This document shows positions 6,079 to 14,528 of a stretch of DNA of 20,990 nucleotides, in pieces. How positions within the stretch are numbered: the first letter of the stretch is position 1; every line of letters begins with the position of its first letter. Source of the stretch: an uncultured Eubacteriales bacterium (GTDB taxonomy: Bacteria; Bacillota; Clostridia; Oscillospirales; Acutalibacteraceae); the NCBI GenBank assembly GCA_934725345.1, contig CAKVBG010000015.1, positions 1 through 20,990 of the forward strand, in the 5' to 3' direction. The notes below the pieces were generated by a model. That model was not told the origin of the DNA and ran no database searches. It saw nothing but the letters and a program-made list of their open reading frames with translations. The position numbers were made by a program, and so were the translations under genes.

Positions 6079-6624
6079 TTATAATCGATGAATCATGTTC
6101 AAAACATCTTTGCTATCTTCGTGAGATATAGCATTTCTTATTCTAGTCGAGCTTATTGGCTTATGCTTGTAGAGTATTGGTTTTATTATTCTAGTTTTTA
6201 TTCCATACTTACTGCATATCTCGCTTAAAGTGGCAGCGTCGGCAATTCCGCCTTTACCAAAATGATAGTTAAACCCACATACCGCATACTTTACATTCAA
6301 TTCTTTATGTAGCACTTCCCCTACAAAGTCTTCCGGAGATAAATTCATAATTTCTTGAAAATCTATTGTGTATAGAACTTCAATTCTCATATCTTCCAGC
6401 ACTTTGTTTTTTTCGCTAACTGAAATTATTCGGTTTTCGGGTGTTCCAAAAAGAATTGATTTAGGATTTTGGTTAAAAGTAAAAACGGACGGCGTTAATC
6501 CTAAGCTTTTAAGCTTTACAGCCTGTGATATGACTTTTTGATGACCTTTATGAATACCATCGAAGTATCCCAAAGCTAAACTTAAAGGTTTGGTTTGAGT
6601 TGTTAAATAATTATATATCTTCAT
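6079..6624 (-). CDS. ribF: FAD synthetase (RibF N-terminal domain only)
   Basis: 181 aa, the nucleotidyltransferase half of the bifunctional riboflavin kinase/FAD synthetase. Motifs: GYFDGIHKGH (19-28, the HxGH nucleotide site), CGFNYHFGKGG (116-126) and SSTRIR (158-163). The protein ends at ...NMIHRL, where the normal ~310-aa enzyme continues into the C-terminal riboflavin kinase domain. The kinase domain is absent: TAA TAG stops come at the domain junction and a terminator begins 6 bp later. So it could adenylate FMN to FAD but probably cannot make FMN from riboflavin. It is the last gene of the operon, 73 bp after truB, with an AGGTGA site before the ATG. It may be a functional single-domain enzyme or a recent truncation. 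Confidence 0.88.
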   Translation of the reverse strand: MKIYNYLTTQTKPLSLALGYFDGIHKGHQKVISQAVKLKSLGLTPSVFTFNQNPKSILFGTPENRIISVSEKNKVLEDMRIEVLYTIDFQEIMNLSPEDFVGEVLHKELNVKYAVCGFNYHFGKGGIADAATLSEICSKYGIKTRIIKPILYKHKPISSTRIRNAISHEDSKDVLNMIHRL

Positions 6625-6697
6625 ATTTCACCTAATATAATTAAACATTATGTAGATTAGAATCACAAAGTATACTTATACTCAGAAAAAATTCAAA

Positions 6698-7591
6698 TTA
6701 TTCACATTTCAAAAATTTAATTTTACTGCTTTTCAAATCTGCTTGACCCAAACCTAAAAAACAGTCCCCGCTATATAGTTTTAATATTTCACCTTCACTA
6801 ACGTTCTCTTTTAAGTTCAACCAACGAAATTCGAGATTAACGCCATTTTTGAATTTAAATGCAGAATTTTCATCTATATGAACCGCTTTATTATTCTTAA
6901 AAAGATAATCCGTAGAAAAAACGTGATTTTCGGCAAGCTCTTCAATGCTCATATTTTTAATAGCTTCCAAATTCACCGCATCTTCTAAACTAAAAGAATT
7001 CGATAAAGTCCTACGAAGATTACCCATTACCGCTAAACAATTGAGCTCCTTACCAATATCAAAGCAAAGCGAACGAACATACGTCCCTTTAGAACACCTA
7101 ACTTTTATCTTGGCAAGCTGTTGGGTTTCATCAAAATCGATAAGTTCAAGCGATTTTATCTCCACTACTCTAGGCTCCCGTTCAATAACTTTCCCTCTTC
7201 GGGCTAAGTCGCAGAGTTTTACGCCATTTTTTTTAATAGCTGAGTACATGGGCGGTATCTGATTAATTTTTCCTTGAAATTTCTTGAGAATAGCTTCAAG
7301 GTCGGTTTTTTTTACGTTTGTGGGAGCTTCTTCAATGACTTTTCCAAAGATATCCCAAGTATCGGTGTTAATTCCAAACTTAACCTCGGCAACATATTCT
7401 TTTTCTTGCTCAGAGGTAAACATTTGAAATTTAGCTGTAGAGCCTAAAAGGATAGGCAAAACGCCAGTAGCCATTGGATCTAAAGTGCCCATATGGCCAA
7501 TTTTTTTTTGGTTAAATTTTTTTCTGAGTACAGCAATAACATCAAAGGAAGTGTAGTCTTGCGGTTTATCTACAACTAAAATTCCGTTCAT
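6698..7591 (-). CDS. truB: tRNA pseudouridine(55) synthase TruB
   Basis: 297 aa. It isomerises U55 in the T-loop of tRNAs. The N-terminus MNGILVVDKPQDYTSFD and the motif GHMGTLDPMATG are diagnostic; the catalytic aspartate is D38. Also visible are the PPMYSAIKKNG loop (around 117-127) and the RCSKGTYVRSL motif around 164-174. The C-terminal part is a short PUA-like region. Length is normal. The ATG abuts the nrnA stop codon (TAAATG), with GGTGG inside the end of nrnA as ribosome site, so translation is coupled. Confidence 0.97.
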   Translation of the reverse strand: MNGILVVDKPQDYTSFDVIAVLRKKFNQKKIGHMGTLDPMATGVLPILLGSTAKFQMFTSEQEKEYVAEVKFGINTDTWDIFGKVIEEAPTNVKKTDLEAILKKFQGKINQIPPMYSAIKKNGVKLCDLARRGKVIEREPRVVEIKSLELIDFDETQQLAKIKVRCSKGTYVRSLCFDIGKELNCLAVMGNLRRTLSNSFSLEDAVNLEAIKNMSIEELAENHVFSTDYLFKNNKAVHIDENSAFKFKNGVNLEFRWLNLKENVSEGEILKLYSGDCFLGLGQADLKSSKIKFLKCE

Positions 7592-8539
7592 TTAACCACC
7601 TAACTCCGTAGATAAGGTTTTAATTATAGTTTCTTTCACTTCTTTCAGCGAACCTGAAATATCAAATCCCGAAGCTCGCAAGTGGCCCCCTCCACCAAAT
7701 AGCGTGGCAAGCTTATTTGCATCATATTCAGCAGAAGTACGTATTGAAACTTTATAGTTACCGGGTTGTTTTTCTCGCAACGTTACGCCTATTCCAACGC
7801 CTTCCACTTTGATAGGTATAGAAGCAATTCCCTCGCATTCATCATCTTCTATTTCACATTTAGCCATTTCTGCCTTAGAAACTGAAGTTATAGCTATTTT
7901 ATCATCAAAGAAATATTCTAAATTGTCATAAAGAACTTTCTCAAGTTTTAGTTGTTTTCTGGATTTAAGCGTAAAAAATTTTTCGTTTATTTCCGCTACT
8001 CGTATACCTTGCTTTATGAGTTTTGAGGCAATCAAGTGAGATTTATACGTTGTGTTTGAATATCTAAAACATCCAGTATCGCTTGAAATACCAATATAAA
8101 GCCCTTCAGCAATTTTCTTATCCATTGGAACGTTTAGTTTAGATACTACTTCATAAATTATCTCACAGCACGCCGCCGCAGAAGAATCAATATAGTTTAG
8201 TGCGGCATATCCCCTATTCGATTGATGGTGGTCAATACAGATATCTATTTTTTCCGCATATTTCTCCAAAGCAGGGTCCAAAAGAGAATTGGCCGCTAAA
8301 TCCACCGAAACTATATATTCCGGCTCAAAAGTTTGTTCTTGAATATAATCCCGAAAAAAATTTAATTTGTTTGATTTGCAAGATCCTAACTTCACAGTCG
8401 CTTTTTTACCGAGTTTTTGTAAAATTCTACAAAGTGCAAACGCCGAACCTAAAGCATCGCCGTCTGGGTACATATGAGTCAAAATATATACATTTTCTAA
8501 ATTTTTAATTACTTGAACTAATTCGGGTAAAGAATCCAC
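7592..8539 (-). CDS. nrnA: Bifunctional oligoribonuclease/PAP phosphatase NrnA (DHH family)
   Basis: 315 aa. A DHH/DHHA1 phosphoesterase that degrades short RNA oligomers and, in characterised relatives, 3'-phosphoadenosine-5'-phosphate. Metal-binding motifs: THMYPDGDALGS (21-32), VDLA (79-82) and CIDHHQSN with D103-H104-H105; the DHHA1 substrate motif FGGGGHLRASGF lies at 281-292. Length is typical. The GTG start at 8539 follows AAGGATG. It lies between rbfA and truB as usual in Firmicutes, but 121 bp after rbfA, which is an unusually long gap for this operon. Confidence 0.95.
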   Translation of the reverse strand: MDSLPELVQVIKNLENVYILTHMYPDGDALGSAFALCRILQKLGKKATVKLGSCKSNKLNFFRDYIQEQTFEPEYIVSVDLAANSLLDPALEKYAEKIDICIDHHQSNRGYAALNYIDSSAAACCEIIYEVVSKLNVPMDKKIAEGLYIGISSDTGCFRYSNTTYKSHLIASKLIKQGIRVAEINEKFFTLKSRKQLKLEKVLYDNLEYFFDDKIAITSVSKAEMAKCEIEDDECEGIASIPIKVEGVGIGVTLREKQPGNYKVSIRTSAEYDANKLATLFGGGGHLRASGFDISGSLKEVKETIIKTLSTELGG

Positions 8540-8660
8540 TTACTCTACATCCTTTTTTTACAACTTAAAGTCTTTCCTAACTGGGCACTCATAAAGCAGC
8601 ACCCCAGACGACTTAAAAATTCACCTAAGCTTGTACCAAATACTGACCTTTTGGTTTTAG
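8540..8660 (-). other. Intra-operon spacer with hairpin
   Basis: This 121-bp gap separates rbfA from nrnA in an otherwise tight operon. The minus strand contains a hairpin of about nine pairs (CTGGGGTGCT with AGTGCCCAG, around 8586-8612) without a T-run. One frame is open for about 40 codons but has no good start or ribosome site before it, so I call it non-coding. Confidence 0.4.
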
Positions 8661-9002
8661 TTATCGCTCTAAATCATTTAATTTCTTTAAGATACTCGCT
8701 CCATACTCAATAGATGAAGTAGGAATAAAATTAATTATTGGAGTGTACCTGAGCTGTACTCTTTCGCCCAATTTTTTTCGTATGAACCCCGAAGCGGCAT
8801 TTAAACATTTAGCCGCCTCTTCAGCTGATTCATATCCTTGAAGTGAACTTATGAACACCTTACAACTAGAATTTTTATCCGATACTTCTATTTTAGCAAT
8901 TGATATGAATGATTTTTGTAAACGAGGGTCTTTCAGTTCGCGTATAATTGACGAAATTTCTCTTCTGATATTTTCAGAAATATGTTGGCGTGAATGGCTC
9001 AT
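8661..9002 (-). CDS. rbfA: Ribosome-binding factor A
   Basis: 113 aa, a KH-fold protein that binds the 30S subunit and helps mature the 5' end of 16S rRNA. Diagnostic segments: RQHISENIRREISSIIRELKDPR near the N-terminus (family: 'r..ria..i...ls.il....kDPRl'), KVFISSL in the middle, and the late RYTPIINFIPTSSIEYGA (family: 'PelrF..D.s.e.g'). Length is normal. It follows infB by 37 bp, as in most bacteria. Confidence 0.95.
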   Translation of the reverse strand: MSHSRQHISENIRREISSIIRELKDPRLQKSFISIAKIEVSDKNSSCKVFISSLQGYESAEEAAKCLNAASGFIRKKLGERVQLRYTPIINFIPTSSIEYGASILKKLNDLER

Positions 9003-9039
9003 CTTTCAACATCCTTTTTTAAAAGTTTATTTTGCTATG

Positions 9040-11406
9040 TTAGTCGTCATCGCGATACTCTTCCATAATAAACGCTTCTAGAATATCTCCCACTTTGATA
9101 TCGTTGAAATTAGCAAGACCGATTCCACATTCATAGCCTTGAGCAACTTCTTTAGCGTCGTCCTTGAATCTTTTAAGAGATGCAATTTGATTTTCAGCAA
9201 TAACAATACCATCTCTTACAACACGAATTTGTGCGTTCCTTGAAACTTTACCGCTTAACACGTGGCATCCCGCGATAGTACCAACATTTGAAATTTTATA
9301 AACTTCCCTACATTCCGCTCTACCAAGCTGAACCTCTCTAAATTTAGGAGCAAGCATACCTTTCATAGCTGAGGCTATCTCCTCAATGCACTCGTATATA
9401 ATTCTGTAAAGCCTGATATCCACCCCATAACGCTGAGCATTTTCTGCAGCTGCAGGTTCCGGACGAACATTAAACCCTACTATAATAGCATTTGAAGCAT
9501 TCGCAAGCATGACGTCAGATTCATTAACCGCTCCCACAGCTCCATGGATGATATTAACGCGTACTTGAGGGTTCGAAATCTTCTCGAGAGACTGTCTAAC
9601 TGCCTCAACAGAACCTTGAACATCACCTTTAACTATTATCTTTAATTCTTTTACGTCGCCGAGTTGCATCTGGTCAAATAGGTTATCAAGAGTAACTTTG
9701 CTTCTGCTATTAAAAATAGCTTCTTTTTGAGATATACGTCTTTGTTCAACAAGTTCTTTGGCAAGTTTTTCATTAGAAACCGCATCCACTATATCTCCGC
9801 CCGAGGGAACAGTATCCAGTCCAGTTATTTCAACAGGTACCGAAGGTCCTGCTTCTTTTATTTTTTCCCCTCTGTCATTTACCATCGCACGTACTCTTCC
9901 CACAGATGTCCCTGCAACAATAGTATCACCAATTCTCAACGTACCATTTTGAACTAAGATACTTGCAATTGGCCCGCGACCTTTATCTAGTCTTGCTTCA
10001 ATTACAGTTCCTTTTGCTTTACGGTTCGGATTGGCTTTGAGCTCTTTAACTTCGGCAGTTAGCGTAACCATTTCTAAAAGTTCTTCAATTCCTTGCTTGG
10101 TTTTAGCTGATACACGTATACACGGGACGTCTCCTCCCCATTCTTCAGGCACTATACCGTGTTCCGTAAGCTGCTGAATTACCTTATCTGGATTAGCTTC
10201 AGGTTTATCCATTTTATTTATTGCTACAATAATTGAAACTTGAGCCGCTTTAGCATGATTTATTGCTTCTATAGTTTGAGGTTTAATTCCATCGTCTGCA
10301 GCAACTACCAATATGGCTATATCCGTTACTTGAGCTCCTCTAGCACGCATTGTTGTGAAAGCTTCGTGACCTGGAGTATCAAGGAAAGTAATATCTTGAC
10401 CATTAACCGAAATCCTATAAGCACCTATGTGCTGAGTAATACCTCCCGCTTCTGTAGAGATAACATCTGAATGTCTGATAGCATCTAAAAGAGAGGTTTT
10501 GCCGTGGTCAACGTGACCCATGACTACAACCACCGGAGCTCGAGTTATTAAATCGGTTTCGCAGTCTTCGTGGGTGTCTATAATCATTTCCTCAATTGAA
10601 ACAACTTCTTCTTTTTCAACTTTAGCATGAAAATCATATGCAACCAAACTTGCAGTATCGAAATCTACATTGTCATTTATGGACGCCATAACCCCAAGAG
10701 ACATTAGTTTTTTAATTACTTCTGAAGCAGTAGCTTTCAAACGCTGAGCTAATTCTCCGACTGTTATCTCGTCAGGTATATGAACAGTTAATGGTTTTGC
10801 TTTTCTTTCTTCAGCGATACGTTTCAATCTTTCGGCTTCAGATTCTCTTTTAGAGCTTCTAAATTTACCACGTTGTTGAGATCTTTGAACAATCTTTTGC
10901 TTATTTGAGGTATTGTCTGTTTTAATTTTTTCCGAGGCTATTCTATCGTATTTCTCGTTATATTTATCAATATTGACGTTAACCATTCTGGTATTAACCA
11001 CACGGTCTTCAGATTTAGAAGCTGCGTCCTGATTAACACTCGAACTACCTGTTATGACTATTTTATTTTCAAATTTTTGTTTTTGTGTTTTATTTTCTGA
11101 TTTTATCAAAGGGCGACTTGATTCTCCTTTAGTATTATTTTTGGGGAAATTTTTCTTAATCCTAGGTTTCTTATCTGGTGATTTTTCACTCGAGGGAGCA
11201 GACTCTTTGGGATTGAAATAAGAAGTAAAATTTTTAAGCTTATGTTTCTGAGTAAAATATTCAAAAACTATACTCAATTCATCATTTGTTAAAGAAGTCA
11301 TGTGTTTTTTTTCTTCACCTGTATACTTCTTCAAAATTTCGATAACTTCTTTACTTTGAACTCCAAAATCTTTTGCAACCTCATGAACTCTATATTTAGA
11401 TAGCAT
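9040..11406 (-). CDS. infB: Translation initiation factor IF-2
   Basis: 788 aa GTPase that places initiator tRNA on the ribosome. Residues 3-50 form an IF2-N module (SKYRVHEVAKDFGVQSKEVI). A lysine-rich linker follows to about 200, then a second IF2-N module (TVHIPDEITVGELAQRL, about 207-265) and the G domain with GHVDHGKT (297-304), DTPGHE (343-348) and NKMD (397-400). Domains II, III and the C-terminal fMet-tRNA-binding domain follow, ending in EAFIMEEYRDDD. Length is usual for Firmicutes. The ATG at 11406 has AGGAGG upstream. Confidence 0.98.
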   Translation of the reverse strand: MLSKYRVHEVAKDFGVQSKEVIEILKKYTGEEKKHMTSLTNDELSIVFEYFTQKHKLKNFTSYFNPKESAPSSEKSPDKKPRIKKNFPKNNTKGESSRPLIKSENKTQKQKFENKIVITGSSSVNQDAASKSEDRVVNTRMVNVNIDKYNEKYDRIASEKIKTDNTSNKQKIVQRSQQRGKFRSSKRESEAERLKRIAEERKAKPLTVHIPDEITVGELAQRLKATASEVIKKLMSLGVMASINDNVDFDTASLVAYDFHAKVEKEEVVSIEEMIIDTHEDCETDLITRAPVVVVMGHVDHGKTSLLDAIRHSDVISTEAGGITQHIGAYRISVNGQDITFLDTPGHEAFTTMRARGAQVTDIAILVVAADDGIKPQTIEAINHAKAAQVSIIVAINKMDKPEANPDKVIQQLTEHGIVPEEWGGDVPCIRVSAKTKQGIEELLEMVTLTAEVKELKANPNRKAKGTVIEARLDKGRGPIASILVQNGTLRIGDTIVAGTSVGRVRAMVNDRGEKIKEAGPSVPVEITGLDTVPSGGDIVDAVSNEKLAKELVEQRRISQKEAIFNSRSKVTLDNLFDQMQLGDVKELKIIVKGDVQGSVEAVRQSLEKISNPQVRVNIIHGAVGAVNESDVMLANASNAIIVGFNVRPEPAAAENAQRYGVDIRLYRIIYECIEEIASAMKGMLAPKFREVQLGRAECREVYKISNVGTIAGCHVLSGKVSRNAQIRVVRDGIVIAENQIASLKRFKDDAKEVAQGYECGIGLANFNDIKVGDILEAFIMEEYRDDD

Positions 11407-11443
11407 AGATTCATACCTCCTGATGGTTTAATAATACGCAAAA

Positions 11444-11749
11444 CTATTCAGGGCTTATAAGCGAGATTATCTTGTTAACAAAATTTTCATCCGAAATTCC
11501 CATAATAGCGGCCCGTCTCCCCACTATGGAATAGACATCTTCCATGGTATAGTTCACTGAAAAAAACTTTACATTCTTCTCTTCGGCCACTTTTTTTATT
11601 TTCTCTAGGGATGACTGCGATATATCTTTAGTTACGAGTATAAGAGTTATATCTTTCTTCAAAATATTATTCTTAACGTTGTCCATTCCAAGAAAAAGTT
11701 TACCTGCTTTTTTTACTATCCCCAAGAAAGAAAGGAATTTATTTCTCAT
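11444..11749 (-). CDS. ylxQ: L7Ae-like RNA-binding protein YlxQ
   Basis: 101 aa, L7Ae/L30e/S12e/Gadd45 fold, a kink-turn RNA-binding type found between ylxR and infB in Firmicutes. The N-terminus LSFLGIVKKAGKLFLGMDNV and the later ILVTKDIS and GRRAAIMGI segments fit the family. The ATG at 11749 is preferred because it overlaps the ylxR end by 11 bp and gives the normal N-terminus; an upstream TTG/ATG-like start at 11779 would add ten residues encoded inside ylxR. The precise cellular role is not established. Confidence 0.88.
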   Translation of the reverse strand: MRNKFLSFLGIVKKAGKLFLGMDNVKNNILKKDITLILVTKDISQSSLEKIKKVAEEKNVKFFSVNYTMEDVYSIVGRRAAIMGISDENFVNKIISLISPE

Positions 11750-12023
11750 TTTTTTGAGCCATCCTTTCAAGAGCGTCATAGATTTCAGACTCTATCTTAC
11801 AAGAAAATATTCTCTCCATCCGCCGGACTTTCCGGGCTTTTTTCAAACACTCTAAATCAAAACATATATATGCAGCTCTACCGCTTTTTTTGTTTTTACC
11901 AACATCAGCGTAAATTTGTTTGTTCTCGCCTTCCGACGGCCTTACAACCATCATAAATTTTTCTTTGGGATTCCTAACCCCACATCCAATACACTTTCTC
12001 AATGGAATATGTTTATTCTCCAA
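11739..12023 (-). CDS. ylxR: YlxR (RnpM) family RNA-binding protein
   Basis: 94 aa. Family hallmarks are RKCIGCG near the N-terminus and the conserved GRAAYIC segment (about 48-54). Members bind RNA, and the Bacillus protein has been linked to RNase P modulation. A TTG start at 12023 gives the expected short N-terminus before RKCIGC; no in-frame ATG or GTG lies between it and the motif, and AAGGATGAG upstream is a modest, distant ribosome site. It sits between nusA and ylxQ as in Firmicutes. Confidence 0.88.
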   Translation of the reverse strand: MENKHIPLRKCIGCGVRNPKEKFMMVVRPSEGENKQIYADVGKNKKSGRAAYICFDLECLKKARKVRRMERIFSCKIESEIYDALERMAQKNEK

Positions 12024-12052
12024 CTTAAAGCACTCATCCTTAAAAATAAAAT

Positions 12053-13093
12053 CTAAATCTCACTGTCTGAACGGATATCTATCTTTTTACCCGTAAGTCT
12101 TGCAGCTAAACGTACGTTTTGGCCGCGATTTCCTATAGCAAGAGAAAATTGGTTTGCAGGCACAACGACCTTACAATAATTAGGATTCTCTTCATCTTGT
12201 TCAATTCTTAAAACCGTAGCAGGAGCTAACGCAGCAGCCACGAATTCTTCTAAATTTTCGCTGTACGGAATTAAATCGATTTTTTCTCCACCAACCTCAG
12301 ACATTATTGCACGTAAGCGAGTTTTTTGTGGTCCAATACAAGATCCTATCGGGTCAACATTCGGGTTATGGCTAACTAAAGCAACCTTAGACCTTGATCC
12401 GGCTTCCCTGGCAATAAACTTAATTTCAACTGTACCGTCGGCTATTTCAGGAACTTCGCTCTCGAATAACTTTTTCATGAAGTTTGGGTGAGAACGAGAT
12501 ATCATTATCTTTGGACCTTTTTCTGTTGATTTAACTTCAGCAAGATATACTTTAATGTAATCTCCTTCTTTAACGTCTTCATTTCCAATCTGTTCCGACA
12601 AAGGTAAAGTAGATTCAGCTTTTCCTATTCTGAGTGTAAGTGCTCCAGTTTTTACGTCCACACGCTCCACCAAAGCAGTAACTATAGAATCTTGCTTACT
12701 CTGAAACTCTTGGGTTATCAAAGATTTTTCGCCGTCTTTGATACCTTGACGAATAATATTTCTAGCTGTTTGAGCAGCTATGCGTCCAAATTCTTTCGTA
12801 TTTAGCTTAATAGCTATTTGATCACCAATTTGAACTCCTCTTTTAACATTAAGTGCATCCTTAAGTGAAATTTCTTTTCCCGGGTTCTCTACTTCATCCA
12901 CAACTGTTTTCATTAAGTTAACATCAAACAATCCACGTTCTTCATCAAAATTTACAACTACTTCTTCGTTTCCTCCGTAGTTATTTTTGCAGCCCGTAAC
13001 AATAGCTTTATTAATTTTCTCAAGCATATAGTCCATAGATATGCCGCGGTCTTTTTCAAGTGTTCTGAGTGCTTCAAAAATTTCTTTGCTCAT
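12053..13093 (-). CDS. nusA: Transcription termination/antitermination factor NusA
   Basis: 346 aa. Order: RNA-polymerase-binding N-terminal domain (1-125), S1 domain (about 132-200, ALVERVDVKTGALTLRIG), then two KH domains. The first contains GSCIGPQKTRLRAIMSEV and the second FSLAIGNRGQNVRLAARLTG. It ends soon after KH2 (DIRSDSEI), as in short Firmicutes NusA without the acidic repeats of E. coli. It tunes pausing and termination on RNA polymerase. The ATG at 13093 has AGGAGA upstream; the gene follows rimP by 13 bp. Confidence 0.97.
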   Translation of the reverse strand: MSKEIFEALRTLEKDRGISMDYMLEKINKAIVTGCKNNYGGNEEVVVNFDEERGLFDVNLMKTVVDEVENPGKEISLKDALNVKRGVQIGDQIAIKLNTKEFGRIAAQTARNIIRQGIKDGEKSLITQEFQSKQDSIVTALVERVDVKTGALTLRIGKAESTLPLSEQIGNEDVKEGDYIKVYLAEVKSTEKGPKIMISRSHPNFMKKLFESEVPEIADGTVEIKFIAREAGSRSKVALVSHNPNVDPIGSCIGPQKTRLRAIMSEVGGEKIDLIPYSENLEEFVAAALAPATVLRIEQDEENPNYCKVVVPANQFSLAIGNRGQNVRLAARLTGKKIDIRSDSEI

Positions 13094-13106
13094 TTTACTA
13101 ACTCTC

Positions 13107-13577
13107 CTATAATACTTTTAAATTTATTCTAGAAATATTTTTTCTTGCAACCTCCAAAGACTCCCCTTCGGAATTGGATATAACTATTTTGTCCTTATCA
13201 AATGAAACTAATTTGCCAATTAGGTCTTTGCGATTTTCCTCATCGGGCCTAAATAGTTTTAAGTTTACCTCGTGTCCGATAAACTTTTCTAAGTGAACAT
13301 CAGTCGAGAGTTCTCGCTCAATACCTGGTGAGCAAACTTCTAAACAATATGAATGATCAATACAATCCAATTCTTCAAGCGGTTCATCAAGTTTTCTGCT
13401 CATTCTTTCGCAGTCTTCAATATCAACTCCTCCGTCTTTATCGATAAATACTCTCAAATACCACGAAGGCCCTTCCTTCAAAAACTTGACATCCCAAAGT
13501 TCAAGCCCAAGTTGGTCTGCTAAAGGTTTTGCCATTTGCGATACCATTTCTGAAATACTTGTTGATTTACTATCCAT
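13107..13577 (-). CDS. rimP: Ribosome maturation factor RimP
   Basis: 156 aa, needed for 30S assembly. Characteristic segments are LADQLGLELWDVKFLKEGPSWYLRVFIDK, the DIEDCERMSRKL helix, and YCLEVCSPGIERELSTDVHLEKFIGHEV. The ATG at 13577 is chosen because GGAGG precedes it by 6 nt; the longer frame upstream would run through the leader hairpin at 13602-13624. It is the first gene of the operon, behind its own promoter and a leader hairpin. Confidence 0.95.
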   Translation of the reverse strand: MDSKSTSISEMVSQMAKPLADQLGLELWDVKFLKEGPSWYLRVFIDKDGGVDIEDCERMSRKLDEPLEELDCIDHSYCLEVCSPGIERELSTDVHLEKFIGHEVNLKLFRPDEENRKDLIGKLVSFDKDKIVISNSEGESLEVARKNISRINLKVL

Positions 13578-13601
13578 TAAATACCTCCACAATACAGATA
13601 A

Positions 13602-13624
13602 AAGAGCGGGATTTCCCCACTCTT
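13602..13624 (-). promoter_or_regulatory. rimP leader hairpin, possible attenuator
   Basis: On the minus strand AAGAGTGGG (13624-13616) pairs over 9 bp, with one G-U, to CCCGCTCTT (13610-13602) across a 5-nt loop, followed by TTATC. It lies wholly inside the ~70-nt rimP leader and 24 nt before the ATG. The position suggests attenuation of the operon; the T-run is weak. Confidence 0.6.
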
Positions 13625-13653
13625 CCATAGGTAAGTAAACAAAGCTGTGACCT

Positions 13654-13683
13654 AGTATACCACACTGATTATAGATAAGTCAA
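13654..13683 (-). promoter_or_regulatory. Promoter of the rimP-ribF operon
   Basis: On the minus strand TTGACT (13683-13678) and TATACT (13659-13654) are separated by 18 bp. The start is predicted near 13647. The -35 box lies only 22 bp from the stop codon of the last phage gene, and no terminator separates them. Confidence 0.75.
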
Positions 13684-13704
13684 CACAAAATTGTTTATTT
13701 AAAA

Positions 13705-14118
13705 TTATTTTTTTAGAGAATCCCCTTGATATCTATGTTTTTTTACACTTTCAAAAGCTTTAAAAGTTCTCATATGATATTTCCAAGCTTGATTACTAAG
13801 AACCGTATATCGATTATAAATATATTTCAGCTCCTGGGGAGTAAAATTTTTCAGGACTTCGATTGGGTCAGAAAAAAGTTTATTACTTGAATTTTTGTAT
13901 AAACACATAGAAACCAAACTAGCCTTCTGTGCCATGTTGCGGCAAAATTCACACTTGCATCCCATTGAAACTAAATACTTTCTGAGCTTACTATATCTTT
14001 TCATGAAAGTTATATAATCATATGTAGATAGAAGCTTTAAAGAAAATATCTTGCCTGAAATAATAATTGGTTCACTCAAGTGAACAGTTAAACAAATCGG
14101 ATTCGCTTGTTGATGCAT
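13705..14118 (-). CDS. Last gene of the phage head cluster, possible tail assembly chaperone
   Basis: 137 aa. The visible pattern is an N-terminal strand-rich part (TVHLSEPIIISGKIFSLKLLS), a helix with clustered cysteines (GCKCEFCRNMAQKASLVSMCLY; Cys at spacing two and three) and FSDPIEVLKNFTPQELKYIYNRYTVL. That last layout recalls phage tail-assembly chaperone proteins with an 'LF..p.evL..LTp.El..i...Y' segment; this is from memory and weak. The tail is lysine-rich. It follows a 14158-14185 hairpin and an AAGGGA ribosome site. If it is a chaperone, the tail genes it would serve are missing, since the rimP operon follows directly. Confidence 0.6.
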   Translation of the reverse strand: MHQQANPICLTVHLSEPIIISGKIFSLKLLSTYDYITFMKRYSKLRKYLVSMGCKCEFCRNMAQKASLVSMCLYKNSSNKLFSDPIEVLKNFTPQELKYIYNRYTVLSNQAWKYHMRTFKAFESVKKHRYQGDSLKK

Positions 14119-14157
14119 TTAAACTATTTCCCTTTCTTTTGACTGATATTATTTTTC

Positions 14158-14185
14158 CCGGACAAACTTTTATATATCTGTCCGG
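14158..14185 (+). repeat. Strong hairpin between phage genes
   Basis: Perfect 7-bp arms CCGGACA/TGTCCGG with a 14-nt loop. On the plus strand TTTT follows, but no plus-strand gene precedes it; on the minus strand (phage operon) GAAAAA follows. It may act as a mRNA processing or stability element, or a weak antisense terminator. Confidence 0.5.
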
Positions 14186-14198
14186 TTTTAAAAAATTC

Positions 14199-14528
14199 TT
14201 ATGAAGAGGTATAAGGTTCTAGGAGTGCTCGCTCGTAAAACACTTTCTCTGAAAGATAAACATCTTCTGCTTGGATTATTTTATAATTTCCGGAATTACT
14301 TTCTATAATGGTGTTTTCTTTATCACACTGGCAAAGTTTCACTCCGGGTTTTCCTATGTAAATAAATTGTTCATTTTTAGATGTAAAATCCCCATACATT
14401 GGACTTTGGTAATCAGACCTAAGCGGTTGTATAAAGGCCCGAGTTACTTGTTTTGTGTTTTGTGCAGTATTGGTAATAGTAACTTTTTGTCCGAATTGAG
14501 AGAATGCCCGTCTGGAATTATCGTACAT
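14199..14528 (-). CDS. Phage head-tail connector/head-closure-like protein
   Basis: 109 aa, small and strand-rich (KVTITNTAQNTKQVTRAFIQPL, EQFIYIGKPGVKL, NYKIIQAEDVYLSEKVFYERALLEPY). The layout and its place two genes after the capsid resemble head-completion proteins of siphophage- and myophage-type prophages in Clostridia. The assignment is by context and general pattern. The ATG overlaps the stop of the preceding gene by one base (TAATG), so translation is coupled. Confidence 0.6.
   Translation of the reverse strand: MYDNSRRAFSQFGQKVTITNTAQNTKQVTRAFIQPLRSDYQSPMYGDFTSKNEQFIYIGKPGVKLCQCDKENTIIESNSGNYKIIQAEDVYLSEKVFYERALLEPYTSS

Noticed and set aside
8540..8660. About 40 open codons between rbfA and nrnA
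   Set aside because: There is no usable start codon with a ribosome site, and no known gene sits there in this operon.
13578..13628. N-terminal extension of RimP
   Set aside because: The extra 17 residues would be encoded by the leader hairpin; GGAGG and the family N-terminus support the ATG at 13577.
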